The notes: a model not told the origin generated them from the sequence alone. 26,427 bases of DNA from Flavobacteriaceae bacterium (GCA_003533785.1 DQCR01000002.1:3457-29883), one strand, 5' to 3'; shown: positions 7,106-15,062, counted from the first letter of the stretch. Made by a program: numbers and translations.

Positions 7106-8422
7106 TTGGATCCAGAACCCTCGTTAGTCATTAGTTTTTTATCGTTGGAGATGTCCTTTGTTTGGTTCAAAGGAATTATACTTTTTGCACTCATCATTTC
7201 TTCGGCGTTGATTTCTGGAGCTGAGGTAGCTTTTTTTTCTTTAAATAGTGCGGTCCTCAATGAAGCAGAAGAGGAAGAATTAAAAAACATCTCGTTGATT
7301 CGATCCCTCTTGGATCGTCCCAACCGTCTGTTGGCAATTATACTTGTGGCCAATAACTTTATCAATATTGCTATTGTCCTATTATTTGCTTCTTTGAGTC
7401 CCTTGTACCTGGGTGGAATATCCAATCCTGTAGTAGTACTATTTATCGAAATTGGTTTGATTACGGGTTTGATATTGATTTTTGGGGAAATTCTTCCGAA
7501 GGTATATGCCAATCGGAATGCGATGGGATTTTCTCAATTTATGGCTCCTGTTTTGAAATCCTTAGATCGTTATTTGCTTTTTTTCCTGACCAGCCCGATG
7601 AGTCGCCTAACCCTCTGGTTTGAAAAACGAGCCAAACAGTCGAAAAATGATTTTTCAGTGGATCAGCTATCCCAGGTATTAGAGCTTAGCACAGAAGAAA
7701 AACGAAGCAAGCAAGAAGAGAAAATGTTGCAAGGGATTATCCAATTTGGAAATACAGAGGTCAAAGAGGTAATGTGCCCACGAGTTGACATGTTCACCCT
7801 TTCCGAAAAAATAAGTTTCCTAGAAATTATCCCTTTAATTGTAGACAAAGGATTTTCAAGAATACCCGTGTACAAAGACGAGCAAGAGAAAATATCAGGA
7901 ATCCTATACATCAAAGATTTGTTGCCTCATTTGGGCGATAAACATTTCAAATGGCAAAACCTGTTGCGTGAACCTTATTATGTTCCCGAGTATAAAAAAT
8001 TAGACGATCTGCTATCTGAATTTCAACAGCGAAAAACTCATTTAGCAGTTGTCCTAGACGAGTATGGAGGAACCCAAGGAATAATTACTTTAGAGGATGT
8101 GATAGAAGAGATTGTTGGAGATATTTCCGATGAATTTGATGAAGATAATTTATTCTATTCCAAATTAGACTCACAAAACTATATTTTCGATGCCAAAACA
8201 AACCTTAAAGATTTCTTAAAAATCGTACAACTCAGAGATGAGGAGGGTTTTGAAAAAGTAAAGGGGGAAGCAGAAACGTTGGCAGGCTTTCTCTTAGAAT
8301 TGTCTCAATCATTACCAAAGATTGGACAAAAGCTCACTTTTGAAAATCTGGTATTTACCGTTGAATCTGTGGATCAAAAGCGAATTCGGCAGATAAAAGT
8401 AACTTTACCCAAGACAAAATAA
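7106..8422 (+). CDS. gldE: Gliding motility-associated protein GldE
   Basis: A 438-residue membrane protein of the CNNM/CorC (HlyC) superfamily, with several hydrophobic helices at about residues 12-165. A CBS-domain pair covers about 215-330 (VMCPRVDMFTLSEK, GFSRIPVYKDEQEKISGILY, HLAVVLDEYGGTQGIITLED). A C-terminal CorC/HlyC domain covers about 350-435. The family label GldE rests on its position directly before gldD and on the overall architecture. In Flavobacterium johnsoniae GldE is linked to gliding and to the Gld machinery connected with type IX secretion; its biochemical role is unsettled. I take the TTG at 7106, which gives MDPEPSLV, since flavobacterial homologues, as I recall, begin with a similar acidic-proline stretch and an AAGGAG precedes it. 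The stop overlaps the gldD ATG by one base (TAATG). Confidence 0.88.
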   Translation: MDPEPSLVISFLSLEMSFVWFKGIILFALIISSALISGAEVAFFSLNSAVLNEAEEEELKNISLIRSLLDRPNRLLAIILVANNFINIAIVLLFASLSPLYLGGISNPVVVLFIEIGLITGLILIFGEILPKVYANRNAMGFSQFMAPVLKSLDRYLLFFLTSPMSRLTLWFEKRAKQSKNDFSVDQLSQVLELSTEEKRSKQEEKMLQGIIQFGNTEVKEVMCPRVDMFTLSEKISFLEIIPLIVDKGFSRIPVYKDEQEKISGILYIKDLLPHLGDKHFKWQNLLREPYYVPEYKKLDDLLSEFQQRKTHLAVVLDEYGGTQGIITLEDVIEEIVGDISDEFDEDNLFYSKLDSQNYIFDAKTNLKDFLKIVQLRDEEGFEKVKGEAETLAGFLLELSQSLPKIGQKLTFENLVFTVESVDQKRIRQIKVTLPKTK

Positions 8423-8985
8423 TGGGACTAAAAACTTATGGATATTTATTGATAACCCTAACTATAATAGCTTGTGGGGAAACAACGCTACCCAAGCCCA
8501 ATGGCTTACTTTCTTTAAAATACCCAAAATCAACCTATCAACCGTATCAAAAAAAAGCCCTTTATTCTTTTGAGTATAACCAAAAAGCTAAAATCAAACG
8601 CGGAGCGCAACAAGGTGATTTGATTGTCTATCCCAATATGAAAGCCACCCTATACCTGTCCTACGTCCCAGTCAAAAACAATTTAGATTCCCTACTAACG
8701 GATGCCTACAAGTTACCAAGCAAACACATTAGTAAAGCTGATGAAATTCCAGAACGTCTTTTCATCAACCCCGAGCAACGGGTCTATGGCACCCTTTTTA
8801 AAGTAGTGGGTAATGCCGCTTCACAACTTCAGTTTTTTCTTACAGATAGTATCCATCACTTTATGATTGGCTCATTGTATTTCTATAGCCGACCCAATTA
8901 TGATTCTCTATTGCCTGCTTTGGATTATATTGAGAAGGATGTGATTCATTTGATGGAGACACTAGAGTGGAAAGAGAAAAATTAA
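8422..8985 (+). CDS. gldD: Gliding motility lipoprotein GldD
   Basis: A 187-residue predicted lipoprotein. The signal peptide LLITLTIIAC ends in a lipobox with the acylated cysteine at residue 18. The mature part has the GldD-like pattern PKPNGLLSLKYPKSTYQPY near the N terminus, followed by LIVYPNMKATLYLSY and FFLTDSIHHFMIGSLYFYSR, and ends near LMETLEW. In F. johnsoniae GldD is needed for gliding and chitin use, and probably sits on the periplasmic face of an envelope membrane. It is translationally coupled to gldE. Presence of gldE-gldD implies that the rest of the gliding/type IX secretion machinery may be encoded elsewhere, but it does not prove that the organism glides. Confidence 0.92.
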   Translation: MGLKTYGYLLITLTIIACGETTLPKPNGLLSLKYPKSTYQPYQKKALYSFEYNQKAKIKRGAQQGDLIVYPNMKATLYLSYVPVKNNLDSLLTDAYKLPSKHISKADEIPERLFINPEQRVYGTLFKVVGNAASQLQFFLTDSIHHFMIGSLYFYSRPNYDSLLPALDYIEKDVIHLMETLEWKEKN

Positions 8986-9003
8986 GCGCACCTTTACGGG
9001 GGA

Positions 9004-9891
9004 ATGAAGACCGATTATAAAAAATGGTTTTACTTAGTGCTTCTCTCCCTTATATGGGGGAGTTCCTATATTCTTATCAAAAAGGGTTTGATAGGTCTCA
9101 CGCCCTTACAATTAGGATCAATTCGGATTTTATTCACCCTGTGTATCCTTTTCGTAGTAGGGTTCTCACACCTAAAAAAAATACCAAAATCCAAATGGCA
9201 ATGGATAGCGGTTTCTGGTTTTCTTGGCACTTTTTTCCCTAACTTTTTATTTGCCTATGCAGAGACAAAAATTGATAGTGCTATTGCAGCAGTTCTCAAT
9301 GGATTGACCCCTCTTTTTACGTTACTCCTTGGGTTGTTTTTTTTTGGAATAGCATTGAAAACAAAAAAAATCTTTGGCGTATTGGTCGGTTTATTCGGGA
9401 CTTGTATTCTTGTGGTCAAGCAAATAGAATCCACTGGGGTTGAAAATGGAATCTTTCTGTTTATGATTGTGATTGCAGCACTATGTTATGCGGCTAATGT
9501 CAATATAATAAAATACCGGTTGGGAGGCGTTACTTCTCTGGGAATTGCTTTGGGGAACTTTGTAGTTATCGGAATTCCCGCTTTTTTTATTGCACTAGAT
9601 TCTGGAGTTTTTCAACTGGATATGCAATTAGAAGCGGTCACTTCATCGGTTGGTTTTATTTTTGTTTTAGCTTTTTTTGGAACGGCCATGGCCAAAGTTG
9701 TATTCAATGAACTGGTGGCCATTTCTTCTCCTGTGTTTTCCTCGTCTATCACCTATCTTTTGCCTGTAGTAGCAATATTCTGGGGAGTTCTAGATGGGGA
9801 GCAATTAGACTGGCTCCAGTTTCTAGCCAGTGGGATCATCCTTGGAGGGGTATATTTGGTTACCGACACTAAGAAATCACACTCCAAATAG
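9004..9891 (+). CDS. DMT superfamily transporter (EamA domains)
   Basis: A 295-residue inner-membrane protein with about ten hydrophobic helices arranged as two EamA repeats. The first opens YLVLLSLIWGSSYILIKKGL and continues with PLQLGSIRILFTLCILF; the second starts near residue 150 (FLFMIVIAALCYAANVNIIK). It ends with a short basic tail TKKSHSK. EamA proteins are exporters or exchangers of metabolites such as amino acids or their derivatives; the substrate cannot be read from sequence. It begins 18 bases after gldD without a visible terminator, so it may be expressed by read-through, though a functional link to gliding is not implied. A second, only distantly similar EamA protein lies at 24195-25061 on the other strand. 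Confidence 0.87.
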   Translation: MKTDYKKWFYLVLLSLIWGSSYILIKKGLIGLTPLQLGSIRILFTLCILFVVGFSHLKKIPKSKWQWIAVSGFLGTFFPNFLFAYAETKIDSAIAAVLNGLTPLFTLLLGLFFFGIALKTKKIFGVLVGLFGTCILVVKQIESTGVENGIFLFMIVIAALCYAANVNIIKYRLGGVTSLGIALGNFVVIGIPAFFIALDSGVFQLDMQLEAVTSSVGFIFVLAFFGTAMAKVVFNELVAISSPVFSSSITYLLPVVAIFWGVLDGEQLDWLQFLASGIILGGVYLVTDTKKSHSK

Positions 9892-9991
9892 CAAGGAAAA
9901 TAGATTGATCAATAGCCTACCTCCAAGTAGAATCTAATGAATGCGTTTCTAAGATGAATTAAGTTTTATACATTTAGATAAATAAAATTTT

Positions 9992-11410
9992 ATGAAACAT
10001 ACTCTACTTTTATTGACGCTTCTTACTCTGGGAAGTCTTTCAGCCCAAAAACGATACCAACCACACCTTCAGGCATTGGAGTCGAAAGCGGCTGAGTATG
10101 GAGAGGTCGCCCAAACTATATGGTCCTATGCAGAATTGGGGTACCAAGAAGAACAGAGCAGTGCACTCCTGCAAAGTACCTTAGAATCTGAGGGTTTCAC
10201 AATTGAAAAAGGAGTTGCAGGAATCCCAACGGCCTTTCTAGCCACCTTTGGTTCAGGTGGCCCTACAGTAGGAATTTTGGCAGAATACGATGCTCTTCCA
10301 GGCTTATCTCAAAAAGCGGTTCCCTACAAAATATCAAATGACGGTCGCGGAGGTCACGCTTGTGGGCACCATTTATTCGGAACCGCCTCAACTGCAGCTG
10401 CGATTGCTGTAAAAAACTACTTAAAGAAATCGGGAAAAAAGGGCACTATCAAATTATTTGGTTGCCCTGCCGAGGAGGGAGGCTCTGGCAAAGTGTATAT
10501 GACTCGAGCAGGATTATTTGACGATCTAGATGTGGCACTCCATTGGCATGCAGACAGCAAAAATTCAGCAGGAATACGTCCTGCCTTAGCTAATAAATCT
10601 GCTAAATTCCGCTTCTATGGAATAGCTGCTCATGCTGCAGGAGCTCCAGAAATGGGTCGGTCTGCACTCGATGCTGTGGAAGCAATGAATACCATGGTCA
10701 ATATGATGCGGGAACACGTCACCGACGATACGCGCATTCATTATGTAATAACAAGAGGAGGAGAGGCACCCAATGTGGTTCCTGATTTTGCAGAAGTGTA
10801 TTATTATTCACGCCATAGTACGAGAGATGAGGTTATCCGTGTTTTTGACCGTATTGTAGATGCTGCTCGGGGAGCTGCCTTGGGAACAGGAACAACCATG
10901 GAATATGAGATGATCGGAGGGACTCACGAATTGTTATACGTTCCAAGTCTCCAAAAGCGTATGCATCAGAACCTTTCCAGAATAGGGGGCTATTCCTACA
11001 CCCCTGAAGAAAAAGCCTTTGCAGAAGAAATATCAAAAACATTAAACCGAAAATTAAATACAGAATTCATTGAAGGAGTGGTGCCCTATGAAACCCCCGA
11101 AAAACCGGGAGGATCGACTGATGTTGGCGATGTGAGTTTTGCTGTACCAACTGCTGGAATGCGTGCAGCCACTTGGGTGCCAGGTACTCCAGCTCACAGC
11201 TGGCAGGCTGTAGCCGCAGGAGGAACATCTATTGGTGAGAAAGGAATGATGGTAGCGGCCAAAACACTCGCGTTAACAGCCATGCAATTGATGGATGATG
11301 CCGCATTTCGTGCCCAAATAAAGAAGGAATTTATCGAAACGCGAGGAGCTGAATTTAATTATATCCCCTTACTGGGCGATAGAGAACCTGCATTGGATTA
11401 TAGAAATTGA
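9992..11410 (+). CDS. Exported M20 family amidohydrolase (AbgB-like)
   Basis: A 472-residue metallo-amidohydrolase/peptidase of the M20 family, closest in pattern to the AbgB (aminobenzoyl-glutamate hydrolase) and N-acyl-amino-acid hydrolase group. Unlike those cytoplasmic enzymes it starts with a signal peptide (MKHTLLLLTLLTLGSLSAQ), so it acts in the periplasm or outside. Metal and catalytic residues are present: the Cys-His site in GGHACGHHLFG, the Glu-Glu pair in GCPAEEGGSGK, the HWH motif, and a late His in PGTPAHSWQ. A lid/dimerisation domain lies at about residues 205-325 (AHAAGAPEMGRSALDAVEAM). The natural substrate is unknown; an amide-linked carboxylate is likely. It leads a tightly packed run (next gene 1 base away) with a lipocalin-like protein, an SBF transporter, a thiolase and a SET protein. 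A TACATTTA box (9969-9976) lies just upstream. Confidence 0.88.
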   Translation: MKHTLLLLTLLTLGSLSAQKRYQPHLQALESKAAEYGEVAQTIWSYAELGYQEEQSSALLQSTLESEGFTIEKGVAGIPTAFLATFGSGGPTVGILAEYDALPGLSQKAVPYKISNDGRGGHACGHHLFGTASTAAAIAVKNYLKKSGKKGTIKLFGCPAEEGGSGKVYMTRAGLFDDLDVALHWHADSKNSAGIRPALANKSAKFRFYGIAAHAAGAPEMGRSALDAVEAMNTMVNMMREHVTDDTRIHYVITRGGEAPNVVPDFAEVYYYSRHSTRDEVIRVFDRIVDAARGAALGTGTTMEYEMIGGTHELLYVPSLQKRMHQNLSRIGGYSYTPEEKAFAEEISKTLNRKLNTEFIEGVVPYETPEKPGGSTDVGDVSFAVPTAGMRAATWVPGTPAHSWQAVAAGGTSIGEKGMMVAAKTLALTAMQLMDDAAFRAQIKKEFIETRGAEFNYIPLLGDREPALDYRN

Positions 11411-11411
11411 T

Positions 11412-12068
11412 ATGAAAACAAGCGGTTTCTTACTCACCCTTTTTATGGCGCTTCAATTGCAAGGACAAGTATTTGAATTTGAATCTAGCGAAGGTAATCA
11501 AGTTTATAACCACCGTATATTGATGGACGATTCTTACATTATTGAAACAATATACGAATCCAATCCCCCAGTATTTATATTGACCAGAGGGGGGTATTAC
11601 CAAAAGCAAGGAAAAACAGTATTTGCCTCCTTGGAATTTAATTCCAACTTTGAAAAGGATCAATTCAAAACTTTTCAATGGGATAGTTCCAATTGGAAAG
11701 CAAAAAACAAACAGCGTCAGGTATTGGATGGTAAATGGTTGATGGCTGGAAGGGTTAAAGCAGAAGGAGAGCAACGGCGCGACATTACCAGAAGTCGAAA
11801 AACGATGAAATTTTTAATTGATGGCTGTTTTCAATGGACGGCATTTAATACGGAAACCTTTCAATTTTTTGGCTCTGGAGGGGGGGACTATACCGCTGAG
11901 AATGGAGCCTACGTGGAACAAATAGAATATTTTTCCCGGGATAATAGCCGAGTAGGAGCAAAACTCTCTTTTGAATATCTTCGTAAAGAAAAAGACTGGT
12001 ATCACAAAGGCTTTAGTAGTAAAGGAGCCTCTCTTCACGAAATCTGGACATTACGTCCTAGCCAATAA
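11412..12068 (+). CDS. Secreted two-repeat lipocalin-like protein of unknown function
   Basis: A 218-residue protein with a short signal peptide (residues 1-19, ending LQLQGQ). The mature chain is beta-rich and seems to hold two related halves. Residues 36-91 (ILMDDSYIIE, then RGGYYQKQGK, then LEFNSNFEKDQF) align by eye with residues 135-189 (LIDGCFQWTA, then GGGDYTAENG, then IEYFSRDNSRVGAKL). Both share the order of a [IL]xDxxx strand, a GGxY turn and an E[FY]xS strand. The second half resembles lipocalin-like/DUF4488-type proteins of Bacteroidota as I remember them, ending SSKGxxLxEIWTLR. Function is unknown. It starts one base after the amidohydrolase stop codon and is followed two bases later by the transporter, so a role with these two in binding or processing a small ligand is an inference. 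Confidence 0.8.
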   Translation: MKTSGFLLTLFMALQLQGQVFEFESSEGNQVYNHRILMDDSYIIETIYESNPPVFILTRGGYYQKQGKTVFASLEFNSNFEKDQFKTFQWDSSNWKAKNKQRQVLDGKWLMAGRVKAEGEQRRDITRSRKTMKFLIDGCFQWTAFNTETFQFFGSGGGDYTAENGAYVEQIEYFSRDNSRVGAKLSFEYLRKEKDWYHKGFSSKGASLHEIWTLRPSQ

Positions 12069-12070
12069 AT

Positions 12071-13000
12071 TTGACTGCAACACGAATCACAAAAGCTTTT
12101 CCTTGGTTGGTGAGTATATCAGCGGCTTTGGCTTTATATCATCCACCTAGTTTCACTTGGTTTTCGGGCTCCTTGATCACCCTTGGATTGGGAGGGATCA
12201 TGCTTGGAATGGGAATCACATTACAATGGAAAGACTTCAAAGATGTAGCCCGGACCCCGAGTTGGGTGTTATTGGGAGTAACCTTACAATTCACTGTAAT
12301 GCCTTTTTTAGGATGGATTCTTGGAATAATTTTTGAATTGCCGCCCTTCTTTGCAGTAGGCCTTATTCTGGTGTCTTGCTGCCCAGGAGGAACCGCATCC
12401 AATGTGATTGCCTACTTGGCCAAAGCTCATGTCGCTTTGTCGGTTGCGATGACAGCTGTTTCTACTTTTACTGCGATTATTTTCACCCCTATCCTCACAG
12501 CGCAATTGTCTGGGACCTATGTGGATATAGCGGCAAGTGGGTTGTTTTTCAGTACGTTGAAAGTGGTTTTACTTCCCATTAGTACAGGAATTCTTTTTAA
12601 TCGCTACTTTCCAAATACGACACAGAAGTGTGTTCCTTTGGCTCCTCCAGTGGCAGTCATTCTAATCACCCTTATTGTTGCCAGCATCATTGGCCAGGGA
12701 AGCGCAATTATTTTATCTGCCGGATTGCAATTGCTTTATGCCCTTCTTATTCTGCATTTTTTGGGGTTTTTTGTTGGCTTTCTTTTCAGTTATTGGTTGC
12801 TGAAAAATCCTACTGTTAGCAAAACCATTGCCATCGAAGTGGGGATGCAAAATTCGGGACTAGGTGTGGTTTTGGCACAAGAGAATTTTACCAATCCTAT
12901 GACTGCCATTCCTGCAGCTATGTCCAGTTTGGTTCACTCCATCTACGGAAGCGTATTTACCGTATTGTTTGGTCAATCTTCTAAAAAGAATAATTTATGA
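12071..13000 (+). CDS. Bile acid:sodium symporter family (SBF) transporter
   Basis: A 309-residue membrane protein with about nine or ten hydrophobic helices. Family marks are LGLGGIMLGMGITLQWKDF near residue 40, SCCPGGTASNVIAYLAKAHV at about residues 102-121 and EVGMQNSGLGVVLAQENF near residue 256. Members take up organic anions with sodium (bile acids, pantoate/ketopantoate, pyruvate). The substrate here is unknown. The start is not an ATG: the TTG at 12071, two bases after the previous stop, is needed to include the first helix, and the first in-frame ATG lies well inside it. The stop overlaps the thiolase start by four bases (ATGA). Position after an exported amidohydrolase suggests uptake of a carboxylate product. 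Confidence 0.88.
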   Translation: MTATRITKAFPWLVSISAALALYHPPSFTWFSGSLITLGLGGIMLGMGITLQWKDFKDVARTPSWVLLGVTLQFTVMPFLGWILGIIFELPPFFAVGLILVSCCPGGTASNVIAYLAKAHVALSVAMTAVSTFTAIIFTPILTAQLSGTYVDIAASGLFFSTLKVVLLPISTGILFNRYFPNTTQKCVPLAPPVAVILITLIVASIIGQGSAIILSAGLQLLYALLILHFLGFFVGFLFSYWLLKNPTVSKTIAIEVGMQNSGLGVVLAQENFTNPMTAIPAAMSSLVHSIYGSVFTVLFGQSSKKNNL

Positions 13001-14166
13001 AAAATGTAGTCATCGTATCTGCAAAAAGAACACCCATTGGAAGTTTTATGGGAAGCCTTTCCACAGTACCAGCAATAGATCTTGGGGCAGCAGCGATTAA
13101 AGCAGCACTGGAGGCGGTATCTCTTGATTCAGGCTTGGTGGATGAAGTACTAATGGGGCAGGTTTTGCAAGCTGGTTGTGGACAAGCTCCAGCCCGACAA
13201 GCTGCTTTAAAAGCGGGAATTTCCCCCAATGTACCCTGTACTACAATCAATAAAGTGTGTGCTTCTGGAATGAAAAGTATTCAATTGGCCGCACAAAGCA
13301 TAGCGCTAGGACAGATCGAAATTGCAGTGACTGGAGGAATGGAGAATATGAGTTTATGTCCTCATTTCGTTTCTCTACGTAAGGGGACTGCTTTTGGAAG
13401 TCAAGTCTTTGAAGATAGCCTAGAACGAGACGGCCTGATGGATGCTTTCGATCAAGTGCCCATGGGAGTTTTTGCCGATGCCACAGCAGTTAAGCATGGA
13501 ATAAGCCGGCAGGAACAGGATCAACACGCCCTTCAATCCTATCAGCGAAGCGCAGCTGCTTGGGAAGCTGGCTTATTTGATACCGAAGTAATACCTGTGT
13601 CTGTCCCCCAACGTAAAGGGGCGGCACTTTTGGTTAAAAAAGACGAAGAATACACTAAAGTAACTCCAAACAAAATCCCTCTGCTTCGTCCTGCTTTTGC
13701 TAAGGACGGAACAGTAACAGCAGCCAATGCTTCCACGCTCAATGATGGTGCTGCTGCTCTTGTTTTAATGTCTGAAGATAAGGCACAGCAGTTGGGAATA
13801 CCACCGATGGCACGAATACTGAGTTATGCCGATGCTGCCCATGACCCTCGATGGTTCACAACGGCTCCGGCAAAAGCACTCCCCAAGGCATTGGATTTAG
13901 CACAACTCGAAATAGAAAAGATCGATTGGTTCGAAATTAATGAAGCCTTTTCTGTAGTGGGTCTGGCCAATATTAAACTCTTGAATCTCGATCGTGCTAA
14001 GGTCAATCCAAATGGTGGAGCGGTGTCTTTAGGGCATCCGCTGGGTTGTTCTGGGGCTCGGATTGTTGTTACCCTGATTCACAAACTCCAACAATCTGGA
14101 AGCTATGCAGCTGCTGGAATTTGCAATGGAGGTGGTGGGGCTTCTGCACTTGTCTTGAAAAAATAA
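12997..14166 (+). CDS. Acetyl-CoA C-acyltransferase (thiolase)
   Basis: A 389-residue thiolase beginning MKNVVIVSAKRTPIGSFMGS. The active site is complete: nucleophile C88 in INKVCASGMKSI, the NEAF segment (INEAFSVVGLAN), H347 in GGAVSLGHPLGCSG and C376 in GICNGGGGASAL. Length and the acetoacetyl-CoA-type motifs fit either the biosynthetic direction (two acetyl-CoA to acetoacetyl-CoA) or the last step of short-chain acyl-CoA oxidation. The acyl-CoA dehydrogenase, hydratase and hydroxyacyl-CoA dehydrogenase 6-13 kb away on the other strand lack a thiolase of their own, so this enzyme could complete that pathway. It overlaps the SBF transporter gene by four bases, so it is in the same transcript as the amidohydrolase run. 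Confidence 0.93.
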   Translation: MKNVVIVSAKRTPIGSFMGSLSTVPAIDLGAAAIKAALEAVSLDSGLVDEVLMGQVLQAGCGQAPARQAALKAGISPNVPCTTINKVCASGMKSIQLAAQSIALGQIEIAVTGGMENMSLCPHFVSLRKGTAFGSQVFEDSLERDGLMDAFDQVPMGVFADATAVKHGISRQEQDQHALQSYQRSAAAWEAGLFDTEVIPVSVPQRKGAALLVKKDEEYTKVTPNKIPLLRPAFAKDGTVTAANASTLNDGAAALVLMSEDKAQQLGIPPMARILSYADAAHDPRWFTTAPAKALPKALDLAQLEIEKIDWFEINEAFSVVGLANIKLLNLDRAKVNPNGGAVSLGHPLGCSGARIVVTLIHKLQQSGSYAAAGICNGGGGASALVLKK

Positions 14167-14191
14167 TTTCTATTTTTATACTCTCAATTTT

Positions 14192-14566
14192 ATGCATATG
14201 TTGGAAGATTCTCAATGGCGACCACTGCCCTCCTTTTTGACCATCGGAGAAAGTAGGATTGAAGGGTTGGGGCTTTTGGCGAGCCAATTCATCCCGGAAG
14301 GAACCGATTTGGGAATGAGTCATGTCTTTGACAAGCGTTTTCAAAACGGCTACATCCGTCTACCCATAGGAGGATTTATCAATCATCATGACATGCCCAA
14401 TTGCAAAGCGATTATTGCTGAAGAGGACGCTGTTGTAGGAAAAGTTAAGCACATTCGTTTGATTACGACCAAACCCATTGAAGCAGGCCAAGAATTGACT
14501 TTAAAGTATATTATCAATCAACTGGAAAACCCCAATTGGGAATTTGAATTTGAAATTTCTCAATAA
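14192..14566 (+). CDS. Small SET-domain protein
   Basis: A 124-residue single-domain protein (ATG at 14192; a second in-frame ATG at 14198 is also possible). It shows the SET-domain elements in order: SRIEGLGLLASQFIPEGTDL (the GxG entry motif), GGFINHHDMPNCKAI (the NHxxxPN methyl-donor/pseudoknot motif) and PIEAGQELTLKYI (the GEELTxxY motif with its tyrosine). SET proteins transfer methyl groups from S-adenosylmethionine, often to protein lysines. Small bacterial versions exist but targets are mostly unknown. It follows the thiolase by 25 bases with a TATTTTTA box (14171-14178) between them, so it may have its own transcription start. Catalytic activity is inferred, not shown. Confidence 0.85.
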   Translation: MHMLEDSQWRPLPSFLTIGESRIEGLGLLASQFIPEGTDLGMSHVFDKRFQNGYIRLPIGGFINHHDMPNCKAIIAEEDAVVGKVKHIRLITTKPIEAGQELTLKYIINQLENPNWEFEFEISQ

Positions 14567-14615
14567 AAAAATCCCGCTCAAAAAAATAAAACTTCAAACT
14601 CTTTTCGAACGGGAT
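14565..14615 (-). terminator. Minus-strand rho-independent terminator-like hairpin
   Basis: On the minus strand, ATCCCGTTC (14615-14607) pairs with GAGCGGGAT (14579-14571): nine pairs including one G-U, with further A-U pairing possible in the loop. A run of seven T follows (14571-14565). On the plus strand the same arms have an A-C mismatch and no T-run, so it terminates leftward transcription. There is no leftward gene closer than the one ending at 15074. Confidence 0.6.
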
Positions 14616-14705
14616 CAAACAAATGACAAAAGCCTATTACACAAATAAAAGTAAGGGCTAGAACGTTAAATTCGACCTAATAAGAGGTTAAAAACAAGTT
14701 AAAGA
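14616..14705. other. Short intergenic region before the DUF6150-like gene
   Basis: These 90 bases between the hairpin and the DUF6150-like start are AT-rich. I see no exact TAnnTTTG box in the plus direction and no ORF or RNA gene I can support. Whatever drives the DUF6150-like gene is either here with a divergent promoter or comes from read-through of the SET gene. Confidence 0.3.
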
Positions 14706-15062
14706 ATGCCAAGTTTATCCCCTCATCCTCGCTCATTGTCGTTAGCGGTAGCTTTAGTAAGTCTGTGTATGGGTATTCATGCACAAGTCATACAATCCAC
14801 TGCAATACCGGCGAATAATTCCCTTTCTGTATTCATAACCGACTACCCTGAAGACGCTGATTTATGTGTTTTTATAGTGGATTCAAAAAATAAAGCGAAA
14901 GGGAACAATGGGTTTTGGTACTTCCAAGACTCCCAAACCTACGCAGATAAAAAAATATTCTTTGTTGAAGATTCTGTGCAGGCCGATCTGAAAATTAATT
15001 TTGTAGATCAGCAAGAACTAGCTGGATGGAAAAACAAAACTAGGGTATTTCTACTGGATTGA
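14706..15062 (+). CDS. Secreted DUF6150-like repeat protein
   Basis: A 118-residue protein with a signal peptide (residues 1-26, ending MGIHAQ). The mature chain holds five copies of a pattern hydrophobic-x-[IF]-x-[DE]-x4-A, starting at residues 42, 55, 71, 84 and 97. That gives 13-residue spacing with one three-residue insertion (GNN) before the third copy. The end, AGWKNKTRVFLLD, is also typical. This is the layout of the DUF6150 family of short Bacteroidota proteins as I know it. The function of that family is unknown; regular strands with charged turns suggest a small exported beta structure. Its stop is 11 bases from the stop of the convergent propeller-like gene. Confidence 0.78.
   Translation: MPSLSPHPRSLSLAVALVSLCMGIHAQVIQSTAIPANNSLSVFITDYPEDADLCVFIVDSKNKAKGNNGFWYFQDSQTYADKKIFFVEDSVQADLKINFVDQQELAGWKNKTRVFLLD

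Noticed and set aside
12139..12819. Overlapping ORFs in other frames inside the SBF transporter gene
   Set aside because: They are rich in Cys/Trp/Ser or show no family motifs, and they lie inside a clearly conserved membrane protein, so they are shadows.
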